A DNA stretch of 64,000 nucleotides, taken from the NCBI GenBank assembly GCA_946414885.1, contig CAMKQH010000020.1, positions 1-64,000 on the forward strand. The letters are read 5' to 3'. The number at the start of each line of letters is the position of its first letter. The stretch's first letter is position 1. The DNA is from an uncultured Lachnospiraceae bacterium (GTDB taxonomy: Bacteria > Bacillota > Clostridia > Lachnospirales > Lachnospiraceae). Below, one piece after another: positions 8,504-16,577 of the stretch. Both the position numbers and the translations under genes were made by a program. The notes beneath the pieces are model-generated. The model was not told the DNA's origin. It saw only the letters and a program-made list of their open reading frames with translations, and did no database searches.

Positions 8504-9196
8504 CTACTTAAGACTATTAATCCAATTTTCTATATCGCTTTCGGATGCACTGCCGCTTAATCGCTCGCCCTTAAGCCAATTGCCACTGCCTGCATGATCT
8601 GCAAGGTTTTTGTCGCTTCTTCCTACACCACTTCCACCTGATGTGCAAAAAGGAATCATTGTAATTCCATCAAAATCATAGTTCTCTACAAAGGTATCCA
8701 TAATACGAGGTTCTTCTCCCCACCAGATAGGATAGCCAATATAAATAGTGTCATATCCGTCAAGTGAAATCGTCTCACTTCCTATCTCTGGACGAACTGA
8801 TGAATCATTCTGTTCCTTTGAAGTACGGCTGTTTGAATCACCATAATCAAGATCTACACTCGTATATTCCTGTGCTGCTTTTATCTCATAGATATCAGCG
8901 CCTGTAACAGCAGCAATTGTTTCAGCAATGCCCTTTGTAGTTCCTGTAGCCGAAAAATACACAACAAGAATATGATTTCCAGATTCAGTATTAGCAGTTT
9001 CTGATTCCTGCTTGCTTGCAGTCTCGCTATCATTAACAACAGTTTCTGTATTATCGCTTGTCATACTTGTTTCTCCTACATTTTCTGTATTGTTATTTTC
9101 ACCTGTCCCAGCTATGTTGGTACCAGCATTATTTCCGCAGGCTACAAGACCTAATGCCATAAGTCCTATTAATAATATTGATATTATCTTTTTCAT
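8504..9196 (-). CDS. Flavodoxin-like lipoprotein
   Basis: A 230-residue lipoprotein. The signal peptide ends in LGLVACG, a Ser/Thr/Glu-rich linker of about 45 residues follows, and then a flavodoxin fold begins at ILVVYFSATGTTKGIAE (the FMN phosphate loop, near residue 75). IGYPIWWGEEPRI near 150 is the second flavin-binding loop, and FCTSGGSGVGRS follows. This is the Flavodoxin_4-like branch, here tethered outside the membrane. Its ATG overlaps the stop of the CMD gene (ATGA), giving translational coupling. It likely passes electrons to or from the DUF4405 protein encoded next. Confidence 0.88.
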   Translation of the reverse strand: MKKIISILLIGLMALGLVACGNNAGTNIAGTGENNNTENVGETSMTSDNTETVVNDSETASKQESETANTESGNHILVVYFSATGTTKGIAETIAAVTGADIYEIKAAQEYTSVDLDYGDSNSRTSKEQNDSSVRPEIGSETISLDGYDTIYIGYPIWWGEEPRIMDTFVENYDFDGITMIPFCTSGGSGVGRSDKNLADHAGSGNWLKGERLSGSASESDIENWINSLK

Positions 9197-9534
9197 GGTA
9201 AATCACCTTCATTTACTTCCCACACTTCTTTTGCCAGATTAAACACCGCCCATCCCTTAGGCCAGCCTGCATAAAATGCAACATGTGTAATAATCGCAGC
9301 GATTTCCTTCTGCGTAACACCATGCGCTTTTGCATTCTTCAAATGATATACCAAAGAAGAATCTGTAATACCTGATGACATGAGTGCCACAACTGTAATA
9401 ACACTTCTTGTTTTCACGTCTATATCCTGGTTATTCCAGTTCTCACCAAAGAGAACATCATCATTATAGTGAGCAAATTCTGGGGCGAATTCACCAAGCT
9501 GATTTCTGCCTGCCGTTTGTATTATTTTCTCCAT
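9193..9534 (-). CDS. Carboxymuconolactone decarboxylase-family protein
   Basis: A 113-residue all-helical CMD-family protein. The segment VKTRSVITVVALMSSGI and then AHGVTQKEIAAIITHVAFYAGWPKGW matches the gamma-carboxymuconolactone decarboxylase group. There is no CxxC, so it is not an AhpD-type peroxidase. The length is typical. It sits between the aldo/keto reductase (17 bases) and the flavodoxin gene (4-base overlap), an arrangement often seen in redox-detoxification operons. The real substrate is unknown. Confidence 0.88.
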   Translation of the reverse strand: MEKIIQTAGRNQLGEFAPEFAHYNDDVLFGENWNNQDIDVKTRSVITVVALMSSGITDSSLVYHLKNAKAHGVTQKEIAAIITHVAFYAGWPKGWAVFNLAKEVWEVNEGDLP

Positions 9535-9551
9535 TTACTTTCACCTTCCTA

Positions 9552-10601
9552 CTACTTTACATATTTTCCATTCTTAACCCACACCTGCTCTGTAGTTCTG
9601 GCTTGAGGTGTATTCTGTGCCATTACTCCTGACAAAAAATGTGGCTCATAATATTCTTCCAAAGCTTTTATTTCATCATCAGTAAGTTTAAAATCTACAG
9701 CGGATGCAGCGCCCTCGACATGACTTATCTTTGTTGCTCCTACAACAGGAGACGTAACCTTGGTAAGCAGCCATGCAAGAGATACCTCTGTCATAGATAT
9801 ATTTCTTGTATCCGCAATTTCACAAACCTTTGCTATTACCTTTGCATCCTTTTCTGCAGATGCATCATACTTGAGTCTAGCGTATGCGTCCTGCTCAAGA
9901 CGTTTTGATGTCTCGCCTGGTCTTTTTGATAAACGTCCTGCAGCAAGTGCACTGTAAGGTGTAAGTGCAATATTTCTTTCGTCTGCATATACTTTCATTT
10001 CACGTTCATCTTCACGCATAATGAGATTGTAATGATTCTGAACAGATACAAATTCCGGCCATCCGTTTTCCTTTGCAATTGCATTCGCCTCAGCAAGCTG
10101 CCATGCAAAGCAGTTGGCAATACCAATCTGCCTAATCTTTCCTGCTTTCACACCTTCCGCCATACCGGCAAGATATTCTTCTACAGGAGTATTCCAGTCC
10201 CACATGTGATAGATATACAAATCCACGTAATCCATTCCCAAATGAGAAAGGCTTGTATCCAAGCTTCTAAGCATATGCTCTTTGCCAGACACTTTATTTG
10301 CAATTTCTTCCTGTGAACGTGGAAGAAACTTTGTTGCAATAACCACTTCATCTCTTTTGGCATATTCCTTAATAGCCTTTCCAAGATATTCTTCACTCGT
10401 ACCTGCCTGATATGCAATCGCCGTATCATAAAAATTGATTCCAAGTTCCAAGCCTTTCTTAATAATAGACTTGGAAGTTTCTTCATCGACTGTCCAGCTA
10501 TGCTGACCCGTCGCTGCATTACCAAAGCCCATGCATCCCATACATATACGAGAGACTTTCAAATCTGACTTTCCTAAAGTCACATATTCCATGCTATTCA
10601 T
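9552..10601 (-). CDS. Aldo/keto reductase
   Basis: A 349-residue NAD(P)H-dependent oxidoreductase with a TIM barrel. It has GINFYDTAIAY (the catalytic Asp and Tyr, near 54-64), ATKF, the HMWDWNTPVEEYL loop and a C-terminal cofactor segment SPVVGATKISHVEGA. The group reduces aldehydes, ketones or quinones. The start at 10601 overlaps the MarR stop; an ATG at 10592 is also possible. It is the first enzyme gene after the MarR repressor, so it is probably induced by the same signal. Confidence 0.92.
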   Translation of the reverse strand: MNSMEYVTLGKSDLKVSRICMGCMGFGNAATGQHSWTVDEETSKSIIKKGLELGINFYDTAIAYQAGTSEEYLGKAIKEYAKRDEVVIATKFLPRSQEEIANKVSGKEHMLRSLDTSLSHLGMDYVDLYIYHMWDWNTPVEEYLAGMAEGVKAGKIRQIGIANCFAWQLAEANAIAKENGWPEFVSVQNHYNLIMREDEREMKVYADERNIALTPYSALAAGRLSKRPGETSKRLEQDAYARLKYDASAEKDAKVIAKVCEIADTRNISMTEVSLAWLLTKVTSPVVGATKISHVEGAASAVDFKLTDDEIKALEEYYEPHFLSGVMAQNTPQARTTEQVWVKNGKYVK

Positions 10602-11016
10602 CCCCTTTAAGTTTTCTAGCTAATTTTTCCAGTACCTTTACGATTTCCTGCTCATCTGTACTAAGAGATTTAAACACTTCAGCTTCTTTTTTATAAAGAT
10701 CAGAAAGAACATTATCTGCAAATGCTTTACCGCTTTCTGTGAGGACAATTGACATCTCCCTTCTCTTTCCTTTGATAGGAACAAGTAGGGCATATCCGTC
10801 CTTTTGCATCTCTTTTATTACTGTATTTACCGTAGTCTTGGGTAATTCCCAATCATTACTGATTTCAATCTGTGTATGTGGATTCCCGTCATTTAGTGCA
10901 TACAAAACCCATAATAAAGCCGATGAAACATTGCTTTGCTTCGCAAACTCATCATAAAAAGCATCAACATGATAAAGCGCTCTTCCAAAATCATAAAAAA
11001 ACTTTCTTGAATTCAT
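10594..11016 (-). CDS. MarR-family transcriptional repressor
   Basis: A winged-helix regulator of 140 residues. HTQIEISNDWELPKTTVNTVIKEM is the recognition helix region and KGKRREMSIVLTESG is the wing. The ATG at 11016 is chosen because AAAGGAG lies 7 bases upstream; the frame extends further but without support. It leads the operon of aldo/keto reductase, CMD protein, flavodoxin and DUF4405 protein and overlaps the next gene. Two palindromes in its promoter suggest tight autorepression. No redox cysteine pair is obvious, so the inducer is not known. Confidence 0.92.
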   Translation of the reverse strand: MNSRKFFYDFGRALYHVDAFYDEFAKQSNVSSALLWVLYALNDGNPHTQIEISNDWELPKTTVNTVIKEMQKDGYALLVPIKGKRREMSIVLTESGKAFADNVLSDLYKKEAEVFKSLSTDEQEIVKVLEKLARKLKGDE

Positions 11017-11031
11017 ACTTTGCTCCTTTAT

Positions 11032-11079
11032 AATACGATATCGTATTTTTATAATAGTACGGATTCGTATTTTTGTCAA
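11032..11079 (-). promoter_or_regulatory. MarR promoter with two operators
   Basis: TTGACA (plus 11074-11079) and TATTAT (plus 11051-11056) are 17 bases apart on the minus strand. A perfect 16-base palindrome AATACGATATCGTATT lies at 11032-11047, just after the -10. A second site TACGGATTCGTA at 11058-11069 fills the spacer. Both share TACG-N4-CGTA with centres 24 bases apart, so bound MarR dimers would block polymerase directly. Confidence 0.85.
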
Positions 11080-11220
11080 TAATAAAATTTTCCCCAAGAA
11101 AGTTATTCTTTAATCTCATCAATGGTAAGTGCATACTTTTCAGAAATAAAAAAAGCGAGCATCAGAACTCCCATGGAACATTACGATCTTTGCAATGTTT
11201 TCTTAAGCACAAGATGTTAG

Positions 11221-11250
11221 AAAAAAGCACCCTGCATAACGCAGAGTGCT
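11221..11250 (-). terminator. Intrinsic terminator
   Basis: AGCACCCTGC and GCAGAGTGCT form a nearly perfect stem with a 5-base loop, followed on the minus strand by six T. It ends transcripts coming from the flavodoxin-like pseudogene side before they reach the MarR promoter. Confidence 0.75.
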
Positions 11251-11254
11251 CTCA

Positions 11255-11386
11255 TCATTCATCGGGTAGTCCACCTTCAAAAGGTGTAAACAAGGTGTAA
11301 ATCAGATACTTTGTTACCAATGAATGGCTTGTTTCCGCCATTTCTTTAAGGCGGTTCAAATCCTGCCGTGACAAATAAACAAAACC
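11255..11386 (-). pseudogene. C-terminal remnant of an unidentified gene
   Basis: A 43-residue open stretch without a start codon (GFVYLSRQDLNRLKEMAETS and on to GGLPDE), with a stop right before the terminator at 11221-11250. That position is where a real gene would end, so this may be all that is left of one. The T-arm-like GGTTCAAATCC inside it is noted separately. Confidence 0.35.
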
Positions 11387-11433
11387 TTAATCATCTCTAA
11401 AAACCCCGTATTTCCGATATAACGCACTATTGA

Positions 11434-11801
11434 TTAGATAGCATTCCCCATTGAATAGGCTTCATCTAAAGCCTTGTGTCCTTCAATCTCTCCCTGTTCA
11501 TTTACACCACCGGCGAACACTTTTCCCTTAAACTCCGCTTTTTCAAAACAATCTACCCACCCCTGTACACCACCTGCGGCATTTTTATCTACATAATCCT
11601 CATCTTCAGCTGCTACAGAAAGCAGATATACTTCTGGCATCCGAAACACCCTGTGCAGAAGCCAATATTCTTTCCTTTCATGGAAATAATCTCAACATCA
11701 TTTCCTGCTGCTTTTGCGCCTTCTGCAAAGCTTTCGGCAAGCCTGTCAGAATTACTCTTTGCTCTTAAACTTGTTTCAATTATGAGTATCTTCTTCGCCA
11801 T
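11434..11801 (-). pseudogene. Flavodoxin-like NAD(P)H oxidoreductase, internally deleted
   Basis: The 5' part starts MAKKILIIETSLRAKSNSDR and reaches FCTGCFGCQK, the start of an FMN reductase of the iron-sulfur-flavoprotein-like group. The frame then breaks at about 11640. Another frame carries the family's C-terminal part: VYLLSVAAEDEDYV, GWVDCFEKAEFKGKVFAGG and HKALDEAYSMG. About 50-60 residues holding the second flavin loop are missing between them, and the reading frame changes, so no functional flavoprotein can be made. Only a 62-residue peptide would be translated from the first start. Confidence 0.85.
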
Positions 11802-11810
11802 GTATCCTCC

Positions 11811-12374
11811 CTATTCCATACTTAATGTGATTGTAACATCACCATTACTAAGTAGATTCTTTAGTTCTTTCTCATTCAGGTTTATTTTCCCCAGTCTCGT
11901 ATATGCCCATGAATTAGATCCGTAAAACACTACAAGCTGATTTCCAGAATAAAGGACAATATCTCCTGCCGACGTAGTCGTCTGTTTATCATCTCGTGTG
12001 ATACTCTTTCCGATAGGTCCTACCTGTTCAAAGCCTCCGTACATAGACATTGATATCGTAAGCTCATCTTCTGCAAGTTCCTTCAGTTCAGCCACAGCGG
12101 CATTATTTTCCCATGTAACATCCACTTTAGTATCATTGATCGTCATAACCATGATAATCTCGTCCTCCTGCTCTGTGACGTTTTCGTATTCTGTAATTGG
12201 TTCCAGCTTTTCTGTCGTCTGATTAATAGTCTTTTCCTCAGATGTATCCTCTGCATCTGCTGAGTCGGTGTTCACAGGGGTTGCCTGTTTCACTTCCTTT
12301 ACAATCGTTCCGCAGCCTGATAGTACTGTGCAGGACAGTACTACTAAGATTATCAAATGAATCGTTCTTATCAT
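11811..12374 (-). CDS. Cyclophilin-like-fold lipoprotein
   Basis: A 187-residue lipoprotein (lipobox VLSGCG) with a Thr/Glu-rich linker. The C-terminal domain of about 115 residues runs from MVMTINDTKVDVTWENNAAV through GFEQVGPIGKSITRDD, TTSAGDIVLYSGNQLVVFYG and WAYTRLGKI. This is the small cyclophilin-like domain found in many Firmicutes; it is not known to be an active prolyl isomerase. Its ATG overlaps the stop of the alpha/beta hydrolase gene (ATGA). The broken flavodoxin-like gene follows, a common pairing for this family. Confidence 0.82.
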   Translation of the reverse strand: MIRTIHLIILVVLSCTVLSGCGTIVKEVKQATPVNTDSADAEDTSEEKTINQTTEKLEPITEYENVTEQEDEIIMVMTINDTKVDVTWENNAAVAELKELAEDELTISMSMYGGFEQVGPIGKSITRDDKQTTTSAGDIVLYSGNQLVVFYGSNSWAYTRLGKINLNEKELKNLLSNGDVTITLSME

Positions 12375-13369
12375 TTCAAATACTCCATGTAAAACTCAGT
12401 CAGTTTATCAAACGGGATTGCATCCTTTCCGCCTCCGTCATACAGATCGGTATGCACTGCATCAGGAATTATCAGCAGCTCCTTATTTTCCGTATACTTG
12501 CTGTCCTTTATCATCGCAGCATAAGCGTCCTTTGAGAAATAACAGGAATGTGCTTTCTCACCATGAATGAGAAGAACTGCACTTCTGATCTCATTGCTGT
12601 ACTTTAGGATTGGCTGATTAACAAACGATTCACATCCAATCACATTCCAGCCGCCATTGGAGTTAAGTGATCTTGCGTGATATCCACGCTCTGTTTTGTA
12701 ATAGTCATGATAATCTGCCACAAAGAATGGAGCATCCTCCGGAAGCGGATCCACCACACCACCGCCAAGCTTGTACTCGCCATTTCTAAGGTCTTCCAAA
12801 CGCTGTGCACACTGTGCCCTCTTCGCCTCATAACGAGCTTCCTCAGAATCCGCGGAGTCAAAATATCCGTTTGCATTCACTCTAGTCATATCGTACATGG
12901 TGGAAGCCACCGTTGCTTTTACCCTGGTATCAAGTGCAGCCGCATTGATTGCCATGCCGCCCCATCCGCAAATGCCAAGGATTCCGATTCGGTCAGGATC
13001 TACCTTTTCATTCAGAGAAAGAAAATCCACAGCCGCCATAAAATCTTCCGTATTGATGTCTGGTGACGCCATATATCTGACATTTCCGCCACTCTCACCC
13101 GTAAAAGAAGGATCAAATGCTATTGTCAAAAATCCTCTCTCTGCCATGGTCTGCGCATATAATCCGCTGCACTGTTCTTTCACAGCTCCAAACGGTCCAC
13201 TTACTGCGATAGCCGGAAGCTTTCCTTCCACATTCTTAGGCACATACATATCAGCTGCAAGGGTGATTCCATATCTGTTTACAAATGTCACCTTACTGTG
13301 ATCTACCTTATCACTTTTTGCAAAAGTCTTGTCCCATTCCTGTACCAGTTTCAGTTCTTCTTTGATCAT
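12371..13369 (-). CDS. Alpha/beta hydrolase (dienelactone hydrolase-like)
   Basis: A 332-residue cytoplasmic hydrolase. LAADMYVPKN and AIAVSGPFGAVKEQ hold the oxyanion strand, the nucleophile elbow is GICGWGG near residue 142, and the histidine is in PDAVHTDLYD near 305. The elbow has Cys where most hydrolases have Ser, as in dienelactone hydrolases. The ATG at 13369 has GGAGG upstream; an in-frame ATG at 13384 overlaps that site and is less likely. It is translationally coupled to the cyclophilin-like gene and divergent from the LysR gene. Confidence 0.88.
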   Translation of the reverse strand: MIKEELKLVQEWDKTFAKSDKVDHSKVTFVNRYGITLAADMYVPKNVEGKLPAIAVSGPFGAVKEQCSGLYAQTMAERGFLTIAFDPSFTGESGGNVRYMASPDINTEDFMAAVDFLSLNEKVDPDRIGILGICGWGGMAINAAALDTRVKATVASTMYDMTRVNANGYFDSADSEEARYEAKRAQCAQRLEDLRNGEYKLGGGVVDPLPEDAPFFVADYHDYYKTERGYHARSLNSNGGWNVIGCESFVNQPILKYSNEIRSAVLLIHGEKAHSCYFSKDAYAAMIKDSKYTENKELLIIPDAVHTDLYDGGGKDAIPFDKLTEFYMEYLK

Positions 13370-13390
13370 TGCTTTGTCCTCCATATTTTT

Positions 13391-13618
13391 TTACTTTGCC
13401 GCATTCCTCTCCACCCGCCGGATCAGGAAATCCATACAGTCTACTTTTCTCTGGCTTTCATGCATCTCATCCATAAGGCTGCATCTGCATTTCTTTAAGA
13501 ATCGGATCAGCTCATCTGCCTGTCCGTTTTTGTACAGTTCTCCTGCGATCTCAGCATCATGTTTTGTGCATCCTGCATCCGCTAAATTATCAAGCATTGC
13601 CTTCAGTTCCATTTCCAT
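13391..13618 (-). CDS. Small conserved hypothetical protein
   Basis: A charged, helical protein of about 75 residues (MEMELKAMLDNLADAGCTK, then QADELIRFLKKCRCSLMDEM and HESQRKVDCMDFLIRR). It resembles small proteins often encoded beside hydrolase/LysR clusters in Clostridia, but no function is known. The exact start is unclear: ATG at 13618, or GTG at 13642. It is the first minus-strand gene opposite LysR and is probably regulated by it. Confidence 0.65.
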   Translation of the reverse strand: MEMELKAMLDNLADAGCTKHDAEIAGELYKNGQADELIRFLKKCRCSLMDEMHESQRKVDCMDFLIRRVERNAAK

Positions 13619-13703
13619 AAGTTCATTTTCCTCGTAAAACACTTCTTTTGTCTTTCTAATTTAAGAATAATGCATTGACATGATCTTCGCTAATAAATAA
13701 AAT

Positions 13704-13733
13704 GAATATCGTGATATTCCATAATGGAATATC
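13704..13733. promoter_or_regulatory. LysR operator region
   Basis: GATATTCCAT-A-ATGGAATATC (13713-13733) is a perfect palindrome with one central base. It overlaps a second inverted repeat GAATATC-GT-GATATTC at 13704-13719. Together they give three ATATC half sites in the 110 bases between the divergent LysR and 83-residue genes, typical of autoregulated LysR promoters. Confidence 0.75.
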
Positions 13734-13752
13734 ATAGAAAGGAGCTACTAAG

Positions 13753-14625
13753 ATGGAAATAAAGAACCTTCGCTACTTTCTTGCAGTTGCACGAGAAGAA
13801 AACATGTCACACGCCGCGGAAATCCTGCATGTCACACAACCGACCTTATCAAAGGTCTTAAAATCACTTGAAGATGAACTTGGAAAAAAACTGTTTACCC
13901 GTCACAGTTTCTCCATCAAACTTACTGATGAGGGTATGCTTCTGCGTGACCGCGCAGAAGATCTTGTAGCAATGGCAGATAAAATTGAACAGGAGTTCAT
14001 CTCCCTCGATGACATCACAGGCGGAGACATCTATTTCGGTCTGGCAGAATCCTATCAGATCAGTCTGCTTGCACGTGAGATAAAAAAACTAAAGGATAGG
14101 TATCCAAACTTTACATACCACGTCACCAGCGGTGACACTGAACAGGTTACGGAAAAACTCGACAAAGGACTTCTGGATTTTGGAGTAATATGTGAAACAC
14201 CAAACACGGACAAATACGAATATCTTGTTTTTCCTGATTCCGATCTCTGGGGTGCGGTCATGTTAAAAACCCATCCACTGGCAAAGAAAAAGAGCATTAA
14301 AGCAACTGACCTCATTGGACAGCCTCTTTACTGCTCTGAACAAAGCTGGAATATTGAAATACCTGAATGGGCAGGAGAACACTATCCCAGACTCCATCTG
14401 GAAGGCTCTTTCCGGCTTTCTTATAATGCCTCCATGTTTGCAAAAGAAGGGCTAGGCATCCTTCTTACTTTCGAACATCTCATCAACTGTTCCGAGGAAA
14501 GTGACCTGATATTCAAACCGCTGTCTCCAACGCAGGAAACAAAGCTGTATCTTATCTGGAACAAATACCAGACCTTTACGCCTATAGCAGAGAAATTCCT
14601 AAAACAAGTGAAGAAGTCATTTTAA
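13753..14625 (+). CDS. LysR-family transcriptional regulator
   Basis: A 290-residue LysR regulator. The winged helix-turn-helix occupies residues 1-60 (NLRYFLAVAREENMSHAAEI and TQPTLSKVLKSLEDELG), followed by a linker helix and a two-lobed effector domain starting at GGDIYFGLAESYQI. Length and layout are normal. AAAGGAG precedes the ATG. It reads away from the alpha/beta hydrolase operon, the likely target. The inducer is unknown. Confidence 0.93.
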   Translation: MEIKNLRYFLAVAREENMSHAAEILHVTQPTLSKVLKSLEDELGKKLFTRHSFSIKLTDEGMLLRDRAEDLVAMADKIEQEFISLDDITGGDIYFGLAESYQISLLAREIKKLKDRYPNFTYHVTSGDTEQVTEKLDKGLLDFGVICETPNTDKYEYLVFPDSDLWGAVMLKTHPLAKKKSIKATDLIGQPLYCSEQSWNIEIPEWAGEHYPRLHLEGSFRLSYNASMFAKEGLGILLTFEHLINCSEESDLIFKPLSPTQETKLYLIWNKYQTFTPIAEKFLKQVKKSF

Positions 14626-14698
14626 CTGTAAGTTTCCGCTACAATCCCCGACCTCCATTAAACTAGAATATATATTTGCCTTACGCCAGTTCTCTTTG

Positions 14699-15793
14699 TC
14701 AAGTCACGATCTTCTTTACCAACGGAATCCGTCCTAAAATGACTGATACGACAAGTGCCGCCGCAAATACCGCCAGGGAATTGAACGGAATGGACAGGAT
14801 CACTGGGGAGGTGGAATCGCCAAAGTGAAAATACTGTATTAGTATTACCAAGAACGCAAAATGCGTCAAATAGATGCCAAATGAATTGGCGCTTACAAAG
14901 AGCATCACCTTGATATACCAAGCGTTTACGTCATATACCTTTTCCTTTCCCTTTGCTCCTTTGAAGAATTCATAGATGCCGACAGCGGCCATCACGATCA
15001 GCGGATTAGTTTCCAGCATGAACGATATTACGTAGGAATCCGTGATCATCGAAAACAAAATCGTAAGTCCTGCGGAAAGAAGCAATGCCGGAACTGCCAT
15101 GACAACTAAGCATTTGCTCCATTTTCCCACGCCATGCTCATGAACGTAATGCCCCAACAGAAAGCATCCAAGGTAACCTGGAACAAACGTCCTGTTAAGT
15201 TCATTTACGTCATCAAGCAGCAAATTCCACAGATAAAAGACCTTGCTCTCTCCAGCCACGCTGCTAAAATACCCCGTTACGTCCTGTATTGTTCCGAATA
15301 CCATTCCAAACAGAATAAGCAGCCAGATCAGATACAGCGTCACTTTCTTATTTGCGGTAATGACCCGTAGCACGGGCAGCGCCAAATAAAGCCCCAAAAG
15401 CATGAGAAGATACCAAAGATGTTTGGGAAGCACAAAAAACCGTTTAATTAAGTATTTCAAATCTCCCGGTCTCTCGATTACGGCATAAAAAAAAGCATAC
15501 AGCACAATCCAAGCGACCAGACACGTCAATATTCGCTTAAAGTATTTACCATAAACTTCTCTAATTCCGATACTCTTTTGGGGATTTAGCAAAAGAGCTC
15601 CGGTAATCATACAAAATACACACAAAGAGAAACGCGCTCCAACGTTATAAAACGTCTGCACCGTCCAATCCGAGCAGCCGATACTTAGCTTACTCCAGTT
15701 TGTCCCTGACACATGGATGACAACAATCGCAAACGCACTTAGCACGCGAAGAATCTCCATATAGACGTAATCCGTTTTTCTAATCGTTTTCAT
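14699..15793 (-). CDS. Acyltransferase-3 family membrane protein
   Basis: A 364-residue integral membrane acyltransferase with about ten helices. The family signature YMEILRVLSAFAIVVIHVSG with the catalytic His lies near residue 25, and GARFSLCVFCMITGALLL follows. Such proteins O-acetylate peptidoglycan, polysaccharides or lipids. There is no extra SGNH domain, so it is the short form. ATG 15793 is preferred (AGGTGG upstream) over GTG 15805. It seems to be a single gene; the acceptor sugar cannot be predicted. Confidence 0.9.
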   Translation of the reverse strand: MKTIRKTDYVYMEILRVLSAFAIVVIHVSGTNWSKLSIGCSDWTVQTFYNVGARFSLCVFCMITGALLLNPQKSIGIREVYGKYFKRILTCLVAWIVLYAFFYAVIERPGDLKYLIKRFFVLPKHLWYLLMLLGLYLALPVLRVITANKKVTLYLIWLLILFGMVFGTIQDVTGYFSSVAGESKVFYLWNLLLDDVNELNRTFVPGYLGCFLLGHYVHEHGVGKWSKCLVVMAVPALLLSAGLTILFSMITDSYVISFMLETNPLIVMAAVGIYEFFKGAKGKEKVYDVNAWYIKVMLFVSANSFGIYLTHFAFLVILIQYFHFGDSTSPVILSIPFNSLAVFAAALVVSVILGRIPLVKKIVT

Positions 15794-15872
15794 TAACGCA
15801 CCCACCTCTCATGGCCGATTTTCACTCTGCCCTCGTCCTGCCGGCGTGGGCAAGTATCGCCTTAAGCTTACT

Positions 15873-16562
15873 CTATTTTAACTTCATGACAAGGCCATAC
15901 AATAATGGAATGTCTATGTATTCTTCCGTTATTTCCTGCCCACGCTTTTCAATGCTAATGATTTCAAAATCGGAGCCAAAAAAATCCCTTAGCCTTTGTT
16001 CCGAAAAGGATACCCCCGTATTCCTTTTCGTATAAAACTCTAAATCATCAAGTTCTTCGGCTCCCTCTTCATCAGCCGAAAAACATAACAATACAAAGTA
16101 TCCATTCTCTTTTAAGATCTCTTTAATAAGTTCTCTGTACTGCAATCTTCTGTGTGGTGCCAAGTGATGAAACATTCCGCTGTCTATTACGAGGTCATAC
16201 TTTTGGTCTTCAAAATCAACAGCCAGAAAATTGTTGCAAATAAACCTCACGTTATTAAGGCCTTCTGTTTTGTCCTTCGCATTACGAATTGCAACGTCAG
16301 AAGAGTCTATGGCAACCACGTCAATTCCCCTTTTTGCCAGATAGATTGCGTTTCTGCCTTCTCCGCATCCAAATTCCACGGCTTCCTTGACATTATGTGT
16401 TTTTACAAATTCCGTTATCATTTTATCCGGCAACGTATTGTTTGTAAGGAACGGCGCTTTCATAACTCTTTCTGCATAAAAAGCATCCCAGTCAATACTT
16501 TCGTTTAACCGATCAAGAACCCGAAACAAATCTTCATAATTATTGATTTCAACTTTTTCCAT
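15873..16562 (-). CDS. SAM-dependent methyltransferase
   Basis: A 229-residue class I methyltransferase. VEFGCGEGRNAIYLAKRG near residue 60 is motif I, VVAIDSS is the acidic ribose-binding strand, YDLVIDSGMFHHL is motif IV, and GYFVLLCFSADE is the later strand. It resembles small-molecule (UbiE/TehB-like) enzymes. GGGGGTAAC precedes the ATG. The next gene is only 15 bases away, so it may be co-transcribed with the ART-like/MORN pair. Confidence 0.9.
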   Translation of the reverse strand: MEKVEINNYEDLFRVLDRLNESIDWDAFYAERVMKAPFLTNNTLPDKMITEFVKTHNVKEAVEFGCGEGRNAIYLAKRGIDVVAIDSSDVAIRNAKDKTEGLNNVRFICNNFLAVDFEDQKYDLVIDSGMFHHLAPHRRLQYRELIKEILKENGYFVLLCFSADEEGAEELDDLEFYTKRNTGVSFSEQRLRDFFGSDFEIISIEKRGQEITEEYIDIPLLYGLVMKLK

Positions 16563-16577
16563 GTTACCCCCGTCAAA

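Noticed and set aside
10592..10601. Alternative start for the aldo/keto reductase
   Set aside because: ATG 10592 is possible, but the difference is three residues and the sequence does not decide, so the longer form was kept.
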